64,000 nt of DNA from NCBI RefSeq assembly GCF_014653575.1, contig NZ_BNAQ01000001.1:1302001-1366000 (forward strand), read 5' to 3'. Both the position numbers and the translations under genes were made by a program. Of the stretch, positions 11,692 to 19,715 are shown piece by piece. The notes beneath the pieces were generated by a model. It was not told where the DNA came from, searched no databases, and worked only from the letters and a program-made list of their open reading frames with translations. The stretch comes from Sphingomonas glacialis (GTDB lineage Bacteria > Pseudomonadota > Alphaproteobacteria > Sphingomonadales > Sphingomonadaceae). The stretch's first letter is position 1. Each line of letters starts with the position of its first letter.

Positions 11692-11820
11692 GCTTCCCCC
11701 GCACACGGCGGACAAGCCTCTCCCGAACCGAAAAGTGCCCAATCGCAAATTTCGGTGCCTGTAGTGTCAGCGCATGACGCGCAGGCGAGATAAGTCTGTC
11801 CCTGTAGCGAACAGTTACCA

Positions 11821-11870
11821 TGGGGCCAATCGGGGACACAAGGGGAAATCCGGGGATCTACCGGGAAATG
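11821..11870 (+). promoter_or_regulatory. Candidate MraZ operator array, five 10-bp repeats
   Basis: Five consecutive decamers, each nGGGGannnn or close (cores GGGGC, GGGGA, GGGGA, GGGGA, CGGGA), are phased at exactly 10 bp. MraZ is known to bind short GGG direct repeats with a 10-bp repeat length upstream of mraZ. Here the cores read on the strand opposite to the operon. A weak promoter for mraZ (TTGGCC 11829-11824, 17-base spacer, TACAGG 11806-11801, minus strand) would overlap the first repeat, fitting repression. The MraZ assignment is inference; the periodicity is seen. Confidence 0.7.
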
Positions 11871-11990
11871 AGCTCAATCGCTTCGAATCACCGTCGAAGA
11901 TTTTTGCGCCATATCAGGTTGTTCTCGCTGTGTTCGAAGATGGGGCGCAAAACGCAGGTGAACCCCCGTACAAACCGCAGGTCGCGGGTA

Positions 11991-12020
11991 GGTTTCCCGT
12001 AAAATCCCCACCTCTCCCAC
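11991..12020 (-). promoter_or_regulatory. Second candidate MraZ operator array, three 10-bp repeats
   Basis: On the minus strand three consecutive decamers carry TGGGA, GGGGA and CGGGA cores at the same position and 10-bp phase. They have the same orientation as the operon and are opposed to the five-repeat array 120 bp downstream. The stretch between the arrays (11871-11990) holds no gene. No strong sigma70 promoter was found by eye. Confidence 0.6.
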
Positions 12021-12022
12021 GC

Positions 12023-12325
12023 TCAATGCTTGGCTGCGGCAGGACGCGTTTCGACGGTATTGCCATCGGGCGTGGCAGCGCTCGGCGCGACGCCGAGTTC
12101 GGCAAGCGGCTCTTTGGGCGCGTTGGGATCGACGATGTTTGCCGCGACCATATTGGCGACGACGTCTGGCCGCGCACTGCCGATCGCCGCGACTTGCCGA
12201 TCGTGGTTGGCAGTCGCGAAAATCGCCGAAGCGAGGCCGATGAGCAGCAAAACGGCGGCGAGACCGATCATGCCGACCTTGGCGCGCTGGCTCGTCTGAG
12301 CCGGATCCTGGGCGATGATTTTCAT
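12023..12325 (-). CDS. Small single-span membrane protein of unknown function
   Basis: About 100 residues: a short polar N-terminus (KIIAQDPAQTSQ), one membrane helix at about residues 17-38 (MIGLAAVLLLIGLASAIFA), then an Ala/Pro-rich tail predicted to be periplasmic. I do not recognise a family. An ATG 12 bases further upstream (12337) is equally possible; neither has a convincing Shine-Dalgarno. It ends 331 bp before mraZ, so it is probably a separate transcript. Confidence 0.7.
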   Translation of the reverse strand: MKIIAQDPAQTSQRAKVGMIGLAAVLLLIGLASAIFATANHDRQVAAIGSARPDVVANMVAANIVDPNAPKEPLAELGVAPSAATPDGNTVETRPAAAKH

Positions 12326-12375
12326 AAGCTGTGGCATAAATGTAACGTGTTAAGGCACGGTTGTCGATCCCGCGA

Positions 12376-13368
12376 TCAATCGTGCAGTAACCAAGGTGGA
12401 ACGACCAGCCCCTTGGCCTCTAGCCATGCGCGGTTGTAGAGCGTTGATAGGTAACGGAAACCGCTGTCGCACAGGATCGTCGCGACTCGGCTGCCCGTTC
12501 CGATTTGGCGTGCAAGGCGAACCGCGCCGGCGACGTTGATTCCCGAGGAAAGCCCGAGGCACAGCCCTTCTTCGGCGAGCAGCCGTGTGACCCATTCCAT
12601 CCCCTCGGCATCCGAGATTCGGAACTGCGTGTCGATCGGCGCGCCTTCGAGATTCGCGGTGATTCGCCCCTGCCCGATTCCTTCGGCGACCGACGACCCT
12701 TCCGACTTCAATTCGCCATGCGCATAATATTCGTACAGCGCAGCGCCGTGCGGATCGCTGAGCGCGATGCAGACCTTCTCGTCCTTGGCCTTCAGGCCAA
12801 GGCCAACGCCCGCAATCGTCCCGCCCGTCCCCGCGGCACAGGTGAAGCCGTCGATTCGCCCGTCCATCTGTGCCCAGATCTCTTCGGCGGTGCCGGTGAT
12901 GTGCGCCTTGCGGTTGGCAATGTTGTCGAACTGGTTGGCCCATACCGCGTTCGGGGTCTCATCGGCGATCCGGCGCGAGGTGTGGACGAAATGGCCAGGG
13001 TTCGAATAGGGCGCCGCCGGGACAAGCACGAGCTCGGCGCCGAGCGCGCGCAGCGTGTCCATCTTCTCGCGGCTCTGCGTCTCGGGCATGACGATGATCG
13101 TCTTGTAGCCCTTGGCATTGGCGACCAGCGCGAGCCCGATCCCGGTGTTGCCCGCAGTCCCTTCGACGAAGGTGCCACCCGGCGCGATGCTCCCGCGCGC
13201 CTCGGCATCCTCGACGATCCCGAGCGCGGCACGGTCCTTGACCGAGGCACCAGGGTTGGCGAATTCGCATTTGCCGTAGATTTCGGCACCGGCGGCTTCG
13301 CTCGGCCCCTTCAACAGGACGAGCGGGGTGTTGCCGATGAGTGCGAGCGTGTTGGGCGTGGTGTGCAT
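12376..13368 (-). CDS. Cysteine synthase-like PLP-dependent enzyme (CysK/CBS family)
   Basis: 330 residues. Seen: GNTPLVLLKGPSEAAG, the PLP lysine in NPGASVKDRAALG near residue 47, the substrate loop EGTAGNTGIGLALVA, ANQFDNIANR, GTGGTIAG (phosphate-binding loop), and SSGINVAGAVRLAR. This is the fold-type II architecture and length of O-acetylserine sulfhydrylase. The loop reads GTAGNTG where classical CysK and CBS have PTSGNTG, so the exact substrate is uncertain. The start at MHTTPN fits the family N-terminus. It stands alone between a small membrane protein and an Mpo1-like gene; no cys regulator is nearby. Confidence 0.86.
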   Translation of the reverse strand: MHTTPNTLALIGNTPLVLLKGPSEAAGAEIYGKCEFANPGASVKDRAALGIVEDAEARGSIAPGGTFVEGTAGNTGIGLALVANAKGYKTIIVMPETQSREKMDTLRALGAELVLVPAAPYSNPGHFVHTSRRIADETPNAVWANQFDNIANRKAHITGTAEEIWAQMDGRIDGFTCAAGTGGTIAGVGLGLKAKDEKVCIALSDPHGAALYEYYAHGELKSEGSSVAEGIGQGRITANLEGAPIDTQFRISDAEGMEWVTRLLAEEGLCLGLSSGINVAGAVRLARQIGTGSRVATILCDSGFRYLSTLYNRAWLEAKGLVVPPWLLHD

Positions 13369-13546
13369 CGCGCAGACATAGCGTGCCTGTCCGCCCCTGC
13401 AATGGAGGGCCGCTTTGCTGACGACAAATCCGCCTTTCAGTCCTCCGCCGGGGAGCAATGACGCGCGGCTCCGCTGGCGCGAAAATCTCGCAGACAGAGC
13501 AGATAGAAGAGCGCCTACGCCGACATCGTCGCGGCCAGCAACCGCG

Positions 13547-13873
13547 CTAGGCTACCCCCGCCGCGCGCAGATGCGGACGCAGCCGTCCACTCAGCCACAG
13601 GAAGAACATCCGGTAATCGCTCGCGAGCGACCAGAGCGGATAGGTGAAGGTCGCCGGGCGGTTCTTCTCGACGCCGAAATGCGCGCCCCAGGCAAAGCCG
13701 TAGCCCGCGATCGGCAGCGCCAGCCACCACCATCCGCCCCATTGCAGCGCAACCGCAAGGAACAGGAACGTCAGCCCAGTGCCCGCATAATGCAGCGCGC
13801 GCGTCTGCGGCCGCGCATGCTCGCGCAGATAATACGGCCAGAAGTCGGCGAAGCGGGTGATCGGATGCGCCAT
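13547..13873 (-). CDS. Mpo1-like (DUF962) small membrane protein
   Basis: 108 residues. Seen: F..FWPYYLREHARPQTRALHYAGTG at the N-terminus, two hydrophobic segments (LTFLFLAVAL and WWWLALPIAGYGFAW), and FPLW-type ending PLWSLASDYRMFFLWLSG, matching the DUF962/Mpo1 family. The yeast member is a 2-hydroxy fatty acid dioxygenase with conserved histidines (HYAGTG is present); bacterial members are uncharacterised, so only the family is claimed. The ATG at 13873 starts right before the conserved domain. Confidence 0.8.
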   Translation of the reverse strand: MAHPITRFADFWPYYLREHARPQTRALHYAGTGLTFLFLAVALQWGGWWWLALPIAGYGFAWGAHFGVEKNRPATFTYPLWSLASDYRMFFLWLSGRLRPHLRAAGVA

Positions 13874-14174
13874 GGCGTCGATGCTATCCTTCCCCGCGCC
13901 CGTTGCAAGCCCTGCCCGGCGCCCCGTCCGAATTGCTGAACGCGCGATTGTACGAGGAATGGCGCGGCTGATCAGTGAGACCCACCGCATCAGCAGCAGC
14001 CCGCGGTGCGACCCGGCGGGATCGAAAATGTTGTGGTGGCCATGACGAGAAGACTCTCGCCGATCTCCATGATCGCATCGCCCGGACGATCGCGTGCCTC
14101 CCCTGCCCCGTGCATACGGGGAGAGCCTATTGCAGCCCCTGTTCCCGGCATGCAGCGCGTGATACGTTCCTGCA
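13874..14174. other. Intergenic region without a recognisable gene
   Basis: About 300 bp lying upstream of both the Mpo1-like gene (minus) and the Y-family polymerase gene (plus), so it must hold both promoters. No coding pattern, RNA gene or strong palindrome was recognised, and no LexA-type GTTC-N7-GTTC box was found by eye. Confidence 0.5.
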
Positions 14175-15578
14175 ATGTTCACGACCGCTCCCGAGTCCGC
14201 CGCTCAGCGCGCCGCCGATTCCTACGGAGCGGAAATCGGCCGCGAGCGCGCCGCCGTGCCTCCCTGTGAGGCGCCCCCGGGGCGCGACGCGCACGTTTTT
14301 CCGCCGCGGCCGCTGCGCTGGCTGTTCCTCGATCTCAACAGCTATTTCGCAGCAGTCGAGCAACAGCTCGCGCCCGAATTGCGCGGCAAGCCGATCCTCG
14401 TCGCGCCCGTCGACAGCGATACCACCGTCGCGATCGCAGCGAGCATTCAGGCCAAGCGCTTCGGCATCCGCACCGGCACGCCCGTCTGGGAAGCGAAGCG
14501 GTTGTGCCGCGAGCTGATCGTCGTCCCCGCCCGCCACGACAAATATGTCGAATTCCACGAGGCGATCGTCGCCGAGATCTGGAAGCATATCCCCGTCACC
14601 AAGGTCTGCTCGATCGACGAGGTCGCCTGCCGCCTGCTCGACAATGAAAACAGCGTCGCCGACGCCACCGCGCTCGCACGGCGGATCAAGGCCGGGATCC
14701 TAGCGCATGTCGGCGAATGCCTGACGAGCTCGGTCGGCATCGCCCCCAACCGGCTGCTCGCCAAGCTCGCGTCGGACATGCAGAAGCCCGACGGGCTCGT
14801 CGTGCTCGAAGCCGCGAGCTTGCCGCAGCGGCTCTACGACCTCCAGCTCCGCGACATCAGCGGCATCGGCGCGAAGATGGAGCGGCGGCTCGCGCAGGAT
14901 GGGATCAACGACATCCGGCAATATTGCGAACGCCGCCCGCGCGACGCGGGCACCGCGTGGGGCGGCACCAATGGCGATCGGCTGTGGTACCAGCTCCACG
15001 GCGTCGATCTGCCCGAAAAGGCGACGCAAAGCCGCAGCATCGGCCACAGCCACGTGCTCTCGCCCGGCAAGCGCGGCGTCGTGCCCGTCCGCCTCACCGC
15101 ACGCCGCCTCGCCTTCAAGGCGACCAGCCGGTTGCGCCGCAAGCAGTGCCGCGCGCGGCTGCTGGTGCTCCACGCGCGCTTCGAGGACGACAAGTCGAGC
15201 TGGCGGACTTCGGTCAAGCTGCCAGCGACGCAGGACAGCTTCGTCGTGCTCGCAGCGCTGGAATCGCTCTTTCCCCGGCTGATCGCGGCGGGCCGGACGC
15301 GGCCCGGCGATTTCCAGATCCGCATGGTCGGTGTGACGCTTGCCGAGATCGAACCTGTCGGTGGCGAACAGGATTCGCTGTTCGGCCTGCTCGACCCCGA
15401 CGACCCGCTCGCGCGCGAAACCCGCACGCTCGCGCTCAGCCGCGCGATGGACCGGATCAACGAAAAGTTCGGGCGCAACGCGGTCAGCCTCGGCCCGCAG
15501 CACGGCGAGCGAATCGACCGCATCGGAACCAAGATCGCCTTTGGCAGAATCCCGGATCTTGATGAGTTTCATGAATGA
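14175..15578 (+). CDS. Y-family DNA polymerase (DinB-like)
   Basis: 467 residues. Seen: catalytic aspartate in FLDLNSYFAAVEQQ (D53), the second acidic pair in VCSIDEVACRLL (about residues 149-150), SSVGIAPNRLLAKLAS, ISGIGAKMERRLA (helix-hairpin-helix thumb) and a C-terminal little-finger domain. All three metal-binding acids are present, so translesion synthesis activity is predicted. It differs from typical DinB by a 45-residue N-terminal extension and NSYFAAVEQ in place of DAFFASVEQ around the steric gate. It is not ImuB, because the catalytic acids are intact and no imuA or dnaE2 neighbour is seen. Confidence 0.88.
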   Translation: MFTTAPESAAQRAADSYGAEIGRERAAVPPCEAPPGRDAHVFPPRPLRWLFLDLNSYFAAVEQQLAPELRGKPILVAPVDSDTTVAIAASIQAKRFGIRTGTPVWEAKRLCRELIVVPARHDKYVEFHEAIVAEIWKHIPVTKVCSIDEVACRLLDNENSVADATALARRIKAGILAHVGECLTSSVGIAPNRLLAKLASDMQKPDGLVVLEAASLPQRLYDLQLRDISGIGAKMERRLAQDGINDIRQYCERRPRDAGTAWGGTNGDRLWYQLHGVDLPEKATQSRSIGHSHVLSPGKRGVVPVRLTARRLAFKATSRLRRKQCRARLLVLHARFEDDKSSWRTSVKLPATQDSFVVLAALESLFPRLIAAGRTRPGDFQIRMVGVTLAEIEPVGGEQDSLFGLLDPDDPLARETRTLALSRAMDRINEKFGRNAVSLGPQHGERIDRIGTKIAFGRIPDLDEFHE

Positions 15579-15679
15579 AGATGAACCTCGGATGACCGAA
15601 TTATTGCAACGCAAGAAAGTGTACGTCGCAGTAACACTACCCTCTTGACGCACAATGTTGCGTGCGCGAAGCCGTTGGC

Positions 15680-16057
15680 ATGACCACTCGACTCCTCCCC
15701 GCCGCCGCGTTCGCGCTCCTTGCCCTTTCGGCCTGCGACAGCAAGCCGACCGAAGTGACCTCGGTCACGCCCGACCCGATGGCGTCGGTCCTCGCCAACA
15801 AGGCGCCGGTCGAGCTGCCGCCCGCGATCAAGTCCGAAGCGACGCTGCGCTGCAAGGACAACAGCCTCGTCTACGTCACCTTCTTCGAAGGCGACAAGCA
15901 AGTGCTGGTCAAGTCGAAGCCCGACGCGACCCCGGTCAAGCTCACCGCCGAAAAGGCCGGCGATCCGCTCAAGGCCGATGGCTATGTGCTGACGGGCAAC
16001 CCCAAGGCCGTCACGCTCACGCAGCCGGGCAAGCCCGCCCAGCTCTGCGATATCTGA
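15680..16057 (+). CDS. Small lipoprotein, possibly MliC/lysozyme-inhibitor-like
   Basis: 125 residues from ATG 15680. Seen: a signal peptide ending in lipobox LSAC (Cys near residue 19), so lipid-anchored in the envelope. The mature part has two cysteines (LRCKDN and QLCDI) bracketing a beta-rich stretch with YVTFFEGDKQVLV and PGKPAQLCD. This layout resembles the MliC lysozyme-inhibitor domain, but similarity is weak and the function is tentative. A strong hairpin follows the stop. Confidence 0.75.
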   Translation: MTTRLLPAAAFALLALSACDSKPTEVTSVTPDPMASVLANKAPVELPPAIKSEATLRCKDNSLVYVTFFEGDKQVLVKSKPDATPVKLTAEKAGDPLKADGYVLTGNPKAVTLTQPGKPAQLCDI

Positions 16058-16064
16058 TCCTTTC

Positions 16065-16103
16065 ACGGAAAGCCCCTCCCCCCTCGGGGGCGGGGCTTTC
16101 CGT
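16065..16103 (+). terminator. Strong hairpin after lipoprotein gene
   Basis: Perfect 12-bp stem ACGGAAAGCCCC / GGGGCTTTCCGT with an inner CCCCC/GGGGG extension. No T-run follows on the plus strand, so it may be a transcript-end stabiliser rather than a classical intrinsic terminator. Confidence 0.6.
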
Positions 16104-16170
16104 CCTCCAAACCTTGCCTCTGCCGCGGCGATTGGCCACGATGGGTCGTTCGATACGATAAGGACCCTTC

Positions 16171-16896
16171 ATGTCGACGATCGCGATCTACAGCCTCAAG
16201 GGTGGCGTCGGCAAAACGACGCTGACGGTGAACCTCGCCTGGTGCGCGGCCACGCTGTCGTCGCGCCGGACGCTGTTGTGGGATCTCGATCCGCAAGCCG
16301 CCTCGAGCTTTCTCCTGTCGAACCGCGCCGCCGGCACCAAGCCGCGCGAACAAGCGCAATCGGTCTTCGCCAAGGATGTCGAACCCGAAAAGCTGATCGA
16401 GCAGACCGCGGTCGCGCGGCTCGACCTGCTCGCCGCGGATGCGTCGCTGCGCGGGCTCGATCTGCTGTTCCACGAACTCGACAAGAAGAAGCGGCTGCAG
16501 AAACTGCTCGTCGGCCTGCGCAAGAATTATGACCGCGTGCTGCTCGATTGCCCGCCCGGCCTGACCGAGACGAGCGATCAGGTGATGCGCGCCGCCGATT
16601 TGATCGTCGTTCCCGTCATCCCCTCGCCTTTGTCCGAACGCGCGCTCGCCGAAGTGGTCAAGCATCTCGGCGCCAAGGTCGAGGTCATGCCGGTCCATTC
16701 GATGGTCGACCGCCGCCGCAAGCTCCACGCCGACGCGATCGCGCGGCACCCCGACTGGCCGGTGATCCCGATGGCGAGCCAGGTCGAGCAAGTCACCGTG
16801 CGTCGCGAAGCGGTCGGCAGCTTCGCGCCACGTTCGGCGGGGGCGCAGGCATTTGCCAGTCTGTGGCAGGCGATCGAGCGCCGCCTCGCCGCGTGA
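16171..16896 (+). CDS. ParA/MinD-family ATPase without a ParB partner
   Basis: 241 residues. Seen: deviant Walker A YSLKGGVGKTTLTVNLA at residues 7-23, WDLDPQAASS (switch I region), LLDCPPGLTETSDQ (Walker B/switch II) and VVPVIPSPLSERAL. These are features of ParA-type dimeric ATPases that position cargo on the nucleoid or membrane. No parB or adaptor gene is adjacent. The stop overlaps the aat start (GTGA), so the two are co-transcribed. Cargo is unknown. Confidence 0.85.
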   Translation: MSTIAIYSLKGGVGKTTLTVNLAWCAATLSSRRTLLWDLDPQAASSFLLSNRAAGTKPREQAQSVFAKDVEPEKLIEQTAVARLDLLAADASLRGLDLLFHELDKKKRLQKLLVGLRKNYDRVLLDCPPGLTETSDQVMRAADLIVVPVIPSPLSERALAEVVKHLGAKVEVMPVHSMVDRRRKLHADAIARHPDWPVIPMASQVEQVTVRREAVGSFAPRSAGAQAFASLWQAIERRLAA

Positions 16897-17633
16897 GACC
16901 GCGCGTCACGCCGCTCGATCCCAATCTCGTGCTCGGCGCCTATTCGGTCGGCGTCTTCCCGATGGCCGACGGGCGCGACATCGACGACGTCTATTGGGTC
17001 GAGCCCAACGACCGTGCGATCCTGCCGCTCGACGGTTTCCACCTCTCGAAATCGCTGCGCAAGACGATCGCCGCCGAGCGCTACCGCGTCACCGCCGACC
17101 GCGCCTTCCCCGACATCCTGCGCTTGTGCGCCGAATCGGCCGAGGATCGCCCCGACACCTGGATCAACGGGCCGATCGAACAGGTTTTCAACACGCTCCA
17201 CACGCTCGGCTTTGCGCATTCGATCGAAGTCTGGGACGGCGAGACGCTGGTCGGTGGGCTTTACGGGCTCGCGCTCGGCCACGCGTTCTTCGGCGAGAGC
17301 ATGGTCAGCCGCGCGCGCGACGCGTCGAAGGTGGCGATCGCGTGGCTCGTCGCGCGGCTGCGCGTCGGCGGGTTCAGCTTGCTCGATTGCCAGTTCATGA
17401 CCGATCACCTCGCCTCGTTGGGCGCGGTCGAGATCAGCCGCGCGGCCTATCTCGCGTTGCTGTCGCCCGCGGTATCCTCGGCGATCGGCTCATCGGCTTC
17501 GTCGGTCTCGGTCGCCGATTTCTTCGCACTCGACCGCGGCTTCGCGCTCGACTCGGCCGGACCGCCGCCGGAAACCGACTCGGGTCCGCCTTCGGGGAAG
17601 GTCATCGCGCAGCTCTTGACCCAGACGTCGTAG
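16893..17633 (+). CDS. aat: Leucyl/phenylalanyl-tRNA--protein transferase
   Basis: 246 residues. Transfers Leu or Phe to N-terminal Lys/Arg of proteins, feeding the N-degron (ClpS-ClpAP) pathway. Seen: GAYSVGVFPMAD, LRKTIAAERYRVTADRAF, TWINGPIEQVFNTLH, GHAFFGESMVSRARDASKVA and LLDCQFMTDHLASLGAVEI, in family order. GTG start by GTGA overlap with the ParA gene. The last 55 residues after YLALL are a Ser/Ala-rich extension whose DNA is antisense to the end of the DUF2155 gene (187 bp convergent overlap). Confidence 0.92.
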   Translation: MRPRVTPLDPNLVLGAYSVGVFPMADGRDIDDVYWVEPNDRAILPLDGFHLSKSLRKTIAAERYRVTADRAFPDILRLCAESAEDRPDTWINGPIEQVFNTLHTLGFAHSIEVWDGETLVGGLYGLALGHAFFGESMVSRARDASKVAIAWLVARLRVGGFSLLDCQFMTDHLASLGAVEISRAAYLALLSPAVSSAIGSSASSVSVADFFALDRGFALDSAGPPPETDSGPPSGKVIAQLLTQTS

Positions 17634-18091
17634 ATCGGGTGCGGCACGACGTTGAGCGCGGGCCGTTCCTTGAACAGCCAGCCCGAGAACGGACGACGCC
17701 ACACCTTGTCGGTGCCCTGCACGTCGAGCTGGACGAAGGCGCCGGTATAATGCTCCTGCTCCCACGGCGCGGTCTGCTCGCACGCGCGCAGCCGGATCAC
17801 GACATCGCCGACGCGCACCGCAGTACCGGGCTTGAGCGTCACGTCGCGCGCCACGCCGTTGCGCTTGTTGAGCAGTCCGAGCGTCGCGACGCGCTGCGCC
17901 ATCGGCGTCGCGCCAAAGCTCGGGTCGACGCCGCCACCGACATCGACCGTAACGATATTGGCAGCGCTGGTGTCGGCGTCGAGCGCGGTCTCGGGAGTCG
18001 GCTGCTGCGTCGGCGCGGCGGTCTTGGTCGGGCCGCAGGCGGTTACCGCCAGCGACGCCAGCACCACGCCCACCAACGCGCGGCGAATCAC
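17447..18091 (-). CDS. DUF2155 lipoprotein
   Basis: 214 residues from a GTG overlapping the preceding stop (GTGA). Seen: signal peptide with lipobox VTAC, a low-complexity linker, then the DUF2155 domain: ATLGLLNKRNGVARDVTLK, VGDVVIRLRACEQTAPWEQ, AFVQLDVQG, VWRRPFSGWLFKERPALNV and YDVWVKSCAMTFP. This conserved alphaproteobacterial domain has unknown function. The charged Ser/Glu/Asp-rich tail overlaps the 3' end of aat on the other strand. It is predicted to be envelope-anchored. Confidence 0.88.
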   Translation of the reverse strand: MIRRALVGVVLASLAVTACGPTKTAAPTQQPTPETALDADTSAANIVTVDVGGGVDPSFGATPMAQRVATLGLLNKRNGVARDVTLKPGTAVRVGDVVIRLRACEQTAPWEQEHYTGAFVQLDVQGTDKVWRRPFSGWLFKERPALNVVPHPIYDVWVKSCAMTFPEGGPESVSGGGPAESSAKPRSSAKKSATETDEADEPIAEDTAGDSNAR

Positions 18092-18480
18092 GCGTCGGGC
18101 GTCCAGGCTTCGTAATCGCCCGTCGCGGCGGCGCGCACGCCGCCCTTTTCGAGTGCACCGCTCGGCCGATACGCAGCAAGCGTGCCGGTTAGATTGGGCT
18201 CGGCGGGGATCTGCCACGCGCGCGGCGCGGGCAGCGCGCGCGAGGGGACGTCTGCGACTTGATGGTGCAGCCAGCCAAACCATTCGGGCGGCACGCGGCT
18301 GGCATCGTTGACGCCGTTATAGATCACCCAGCGCCGCGGGTTGCCCGCGGTGTCGGCACCGCCCTCGTAATAGACGTTGCCGAGCGCGTCTTCGCCGACA
18401 CGCGCCTTGCCGCGCAGACCGAATGCCGTGCCCCAGCTCGCGCCGGTCCACCACGTGAAAGGATTGAGATTGATGCCCAT
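18088..18480 (-). CDS. NDUFA12-family NADH dehydrogenase accessory subunit
   Basis: 130 residues. Seen: FTWWTGASWGTAFGLRG, GNVYYEGG, RRWVIYNGVNDASRVPPEW and WFGWLHHQVADVP, the core of the NDUFA12/B17.2 family. Alphaproteobacteria share this supernumerary complex I subunit with mitochondria, so it probably associates with the peripheral arm of NADH:quinone oxidoreductase. ATG 18480 gives the standard MGINLNPFTWW start. It overlaps the DUF2155 gene by four bases; the nuo operon is not in this window. Confidence 0.9.
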   Translation of the reverse strand: MGINLNPFTWWTGASWGTAFGLRGKARVGEDALGNVYYEGGADTAGNPRRWVIYNGVNDASRVPPEWFGWLHHQVADVPSRALPAPRAWQIPAEPNLTGTLAAYRPSGALEKGGVRAAATGDYEAWTPDA

Positions 18481-18512
18481 GGCGTAGCGCTTAGCGCGGG
18501 CTCGCGCCGCCT

Positions 18513-19013
18513 TCAACCGCGATCACTTCGCCGGGCGCCCTGCCAGCTGACATGATCGCCCTCGCTGATCCCCAGATCGAGCGCGCGTCCGCCCCGCAGC
18601 TCGAGCACCGCGCTGACCGGCTCGCCCGAGGGGATCTGCGCTTCGGATTGCGGGACGGTGTTTTCGGCGATCCGCGCGATCGTCCCGTCGGGGCGGATGA
18701 ACAGGATGTCGAGCGGGCTCGGGGTGTTCTTCATCCAGAAGCTCGCCTCGCGCGGCGGCCCCTTGGGCGGGTACGGCGCGAACAGCATGCCGCCATCGAG
18801 CGGAATATCAGTGCGGAACATCAGCCCGCGCTGCTGCGCTTCCTCGGTCTTGGCGCGTTCGACCGCAAAGGCGTGCGTGCCGTTGCTGCTGGCGATCGTC
18901 AGCGCGATCGTCCCGGCGGGCGCCTCGGCAGCGTGAGTCGTGGGCGCCGCGCTGCATCCAGCGGTCGCGAACACCAAAGCGAGCGCCGCCGCGCGCGCGT
19001 CTGCAACAACCAT
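18513..19013 (-). CDS. DUF192 lipoprotein
   Basis: 166 residues. Seen: signal peptide ending in a TAGC lipobox, then the DUF192 domain with AFAVERAKTEEAQQRGLMFR, GGMLFAPYPPKG, SFWMKNTPSPLDILFI and ISEGDHVSW. DUF192 proteins are secreted or periplasmic and of unknown function. The ATG at 19013 lies eight bases after the stop of the two-domain cold-shock gene, so co-transcription is likely. Confidence 0.87.
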   Translation of the reverse strand: MVVADARAAALALVFATAGCSAAPTTHAAEAPAGTIALTIASSNGTHAFAVERAKTEEAQQRGLMFRTDIPLDGGMLFAPYPPKGPPREASFWMKNTPSPLDILFIRPDGTIARIAENTVPQSEAQIPSGEPVSAVLELRGGRALDLGISEGDHVSWQGARRSDRG

Positions 19014-19021
19014 GGGTACGC

Positions 19022-19612
19022 TCAGCCTTCCTCTTCGACCGCCACCGCAAGCGGCCCCTTGTCGCCCGCGCTCATCCGCGCGCGCAGTCGTTGGCCGGGC
19101 TCGACCTCGGCAAAGCCTGCGCGCCGCAGCGTTTCGACATGGACGAAGATATCGCCCGAATCGCCATCGCGCATCAGGAAACCATAGCCCTTGAGACGAT
19201 TGAACCATTTCACCGTCACCGGTTCAAACGGCCCGGCCTGGTCGAGCAAGCCGAGCACATCGTTCCGCAGCGCGTCGCTGCGCGGGCGCTGGAGCGGCTC
19301 GATCGCGTTGGAAAGGTCGATCGACAGGATCTCGGTCGCCTGCAAGCCACGGTCTCGCATTCCGGCGAGGCATTCGAGCCGCGCGCCCTCGGGCAGGCTG
19401 CGGCGGTTATGCGGGCGCAGCACCGAAAAATGGATCAGGATGTCGCCGACCGACGCATCGTCCGCGACGAGAAAGCCGAACCCCCGCGTCATATCGAACC
19501 ATTTGAGCACGCCAGTATAGACGCGCGCGGAATCCGACGACTCTGCGCCGGAAAACTCCATCTCTTCTTTCCAATCCAGCGCCCCAAGCGCCGGAATCGT
19601 TTCGTTGCGCAT
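19022..19612 (-). CDS. Two-domain cold-shock (CSD) protein
   Basis: 196 residues with two cold-shock domains. Domain 1 has [19 protein letters not shown] and DILIHFSVL (about residues 34-60); domain 2 has [19 protein letters not shown] and [10 protein letters not shown] (about residues 132-160). The RNP1/RNP2-like nucleic-acid binding motifs are present in both. Tandem CSD proteins of this type are typical of alphaproteobacteria (CspD-like). The ATG at 19612 is preceded by GGGGGAAG at good spacing. An in-frame ATG at 19783 overlaps recX and is unlikely. Confidence 0.88.
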   Translation of the reverse strand: MRNETIPALGALDWKEEMEFSGAESSDSARVYTGVLKWFDMTRGFGFLVADDASVGDILIHFSVLRPHNRRSLPEGARLECLAGMRDRGLQATEILSIDLSNAIEPLQRPRSDALRNDVLGLLDQAGPFEPVTVKWFNRLKGYGFLMRDGDSGDIFVHVETLRRAGFAEVEPGQRLRARMSAGDKGPLAVAVEEEG

Positions 19613-19715
19613 CGCCACTTCCCCCGGCACAATAATAAGCACGGTCTGAGCGCGAAGCAATATCTTCCGCCCTTCGGTCCGAACCGGTACTTTTATTTGA
19701 ACTATACAGGATTCA

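Noticed and set aside
11821..11870. Phased repeats considered as a CRISPR or iteron array
   Set aside because: Units are only 10 bp with no spacers, and no cas or rep gene is near; MraZ operator fits position and period.
11774..12439. Plus-strand open frame of 221 codons across the mraZ upstream region
   Set aside because: Runs across the repeat arrays and antisense to the small membrane protein gene; no domain, no ribosome site.
14175..15578. Y-family polymerase considered as ImuB of a mutasome cassette
   Set aside because: Catalytic acids are intact and neither imuA nor dnaE2 lies next to it.
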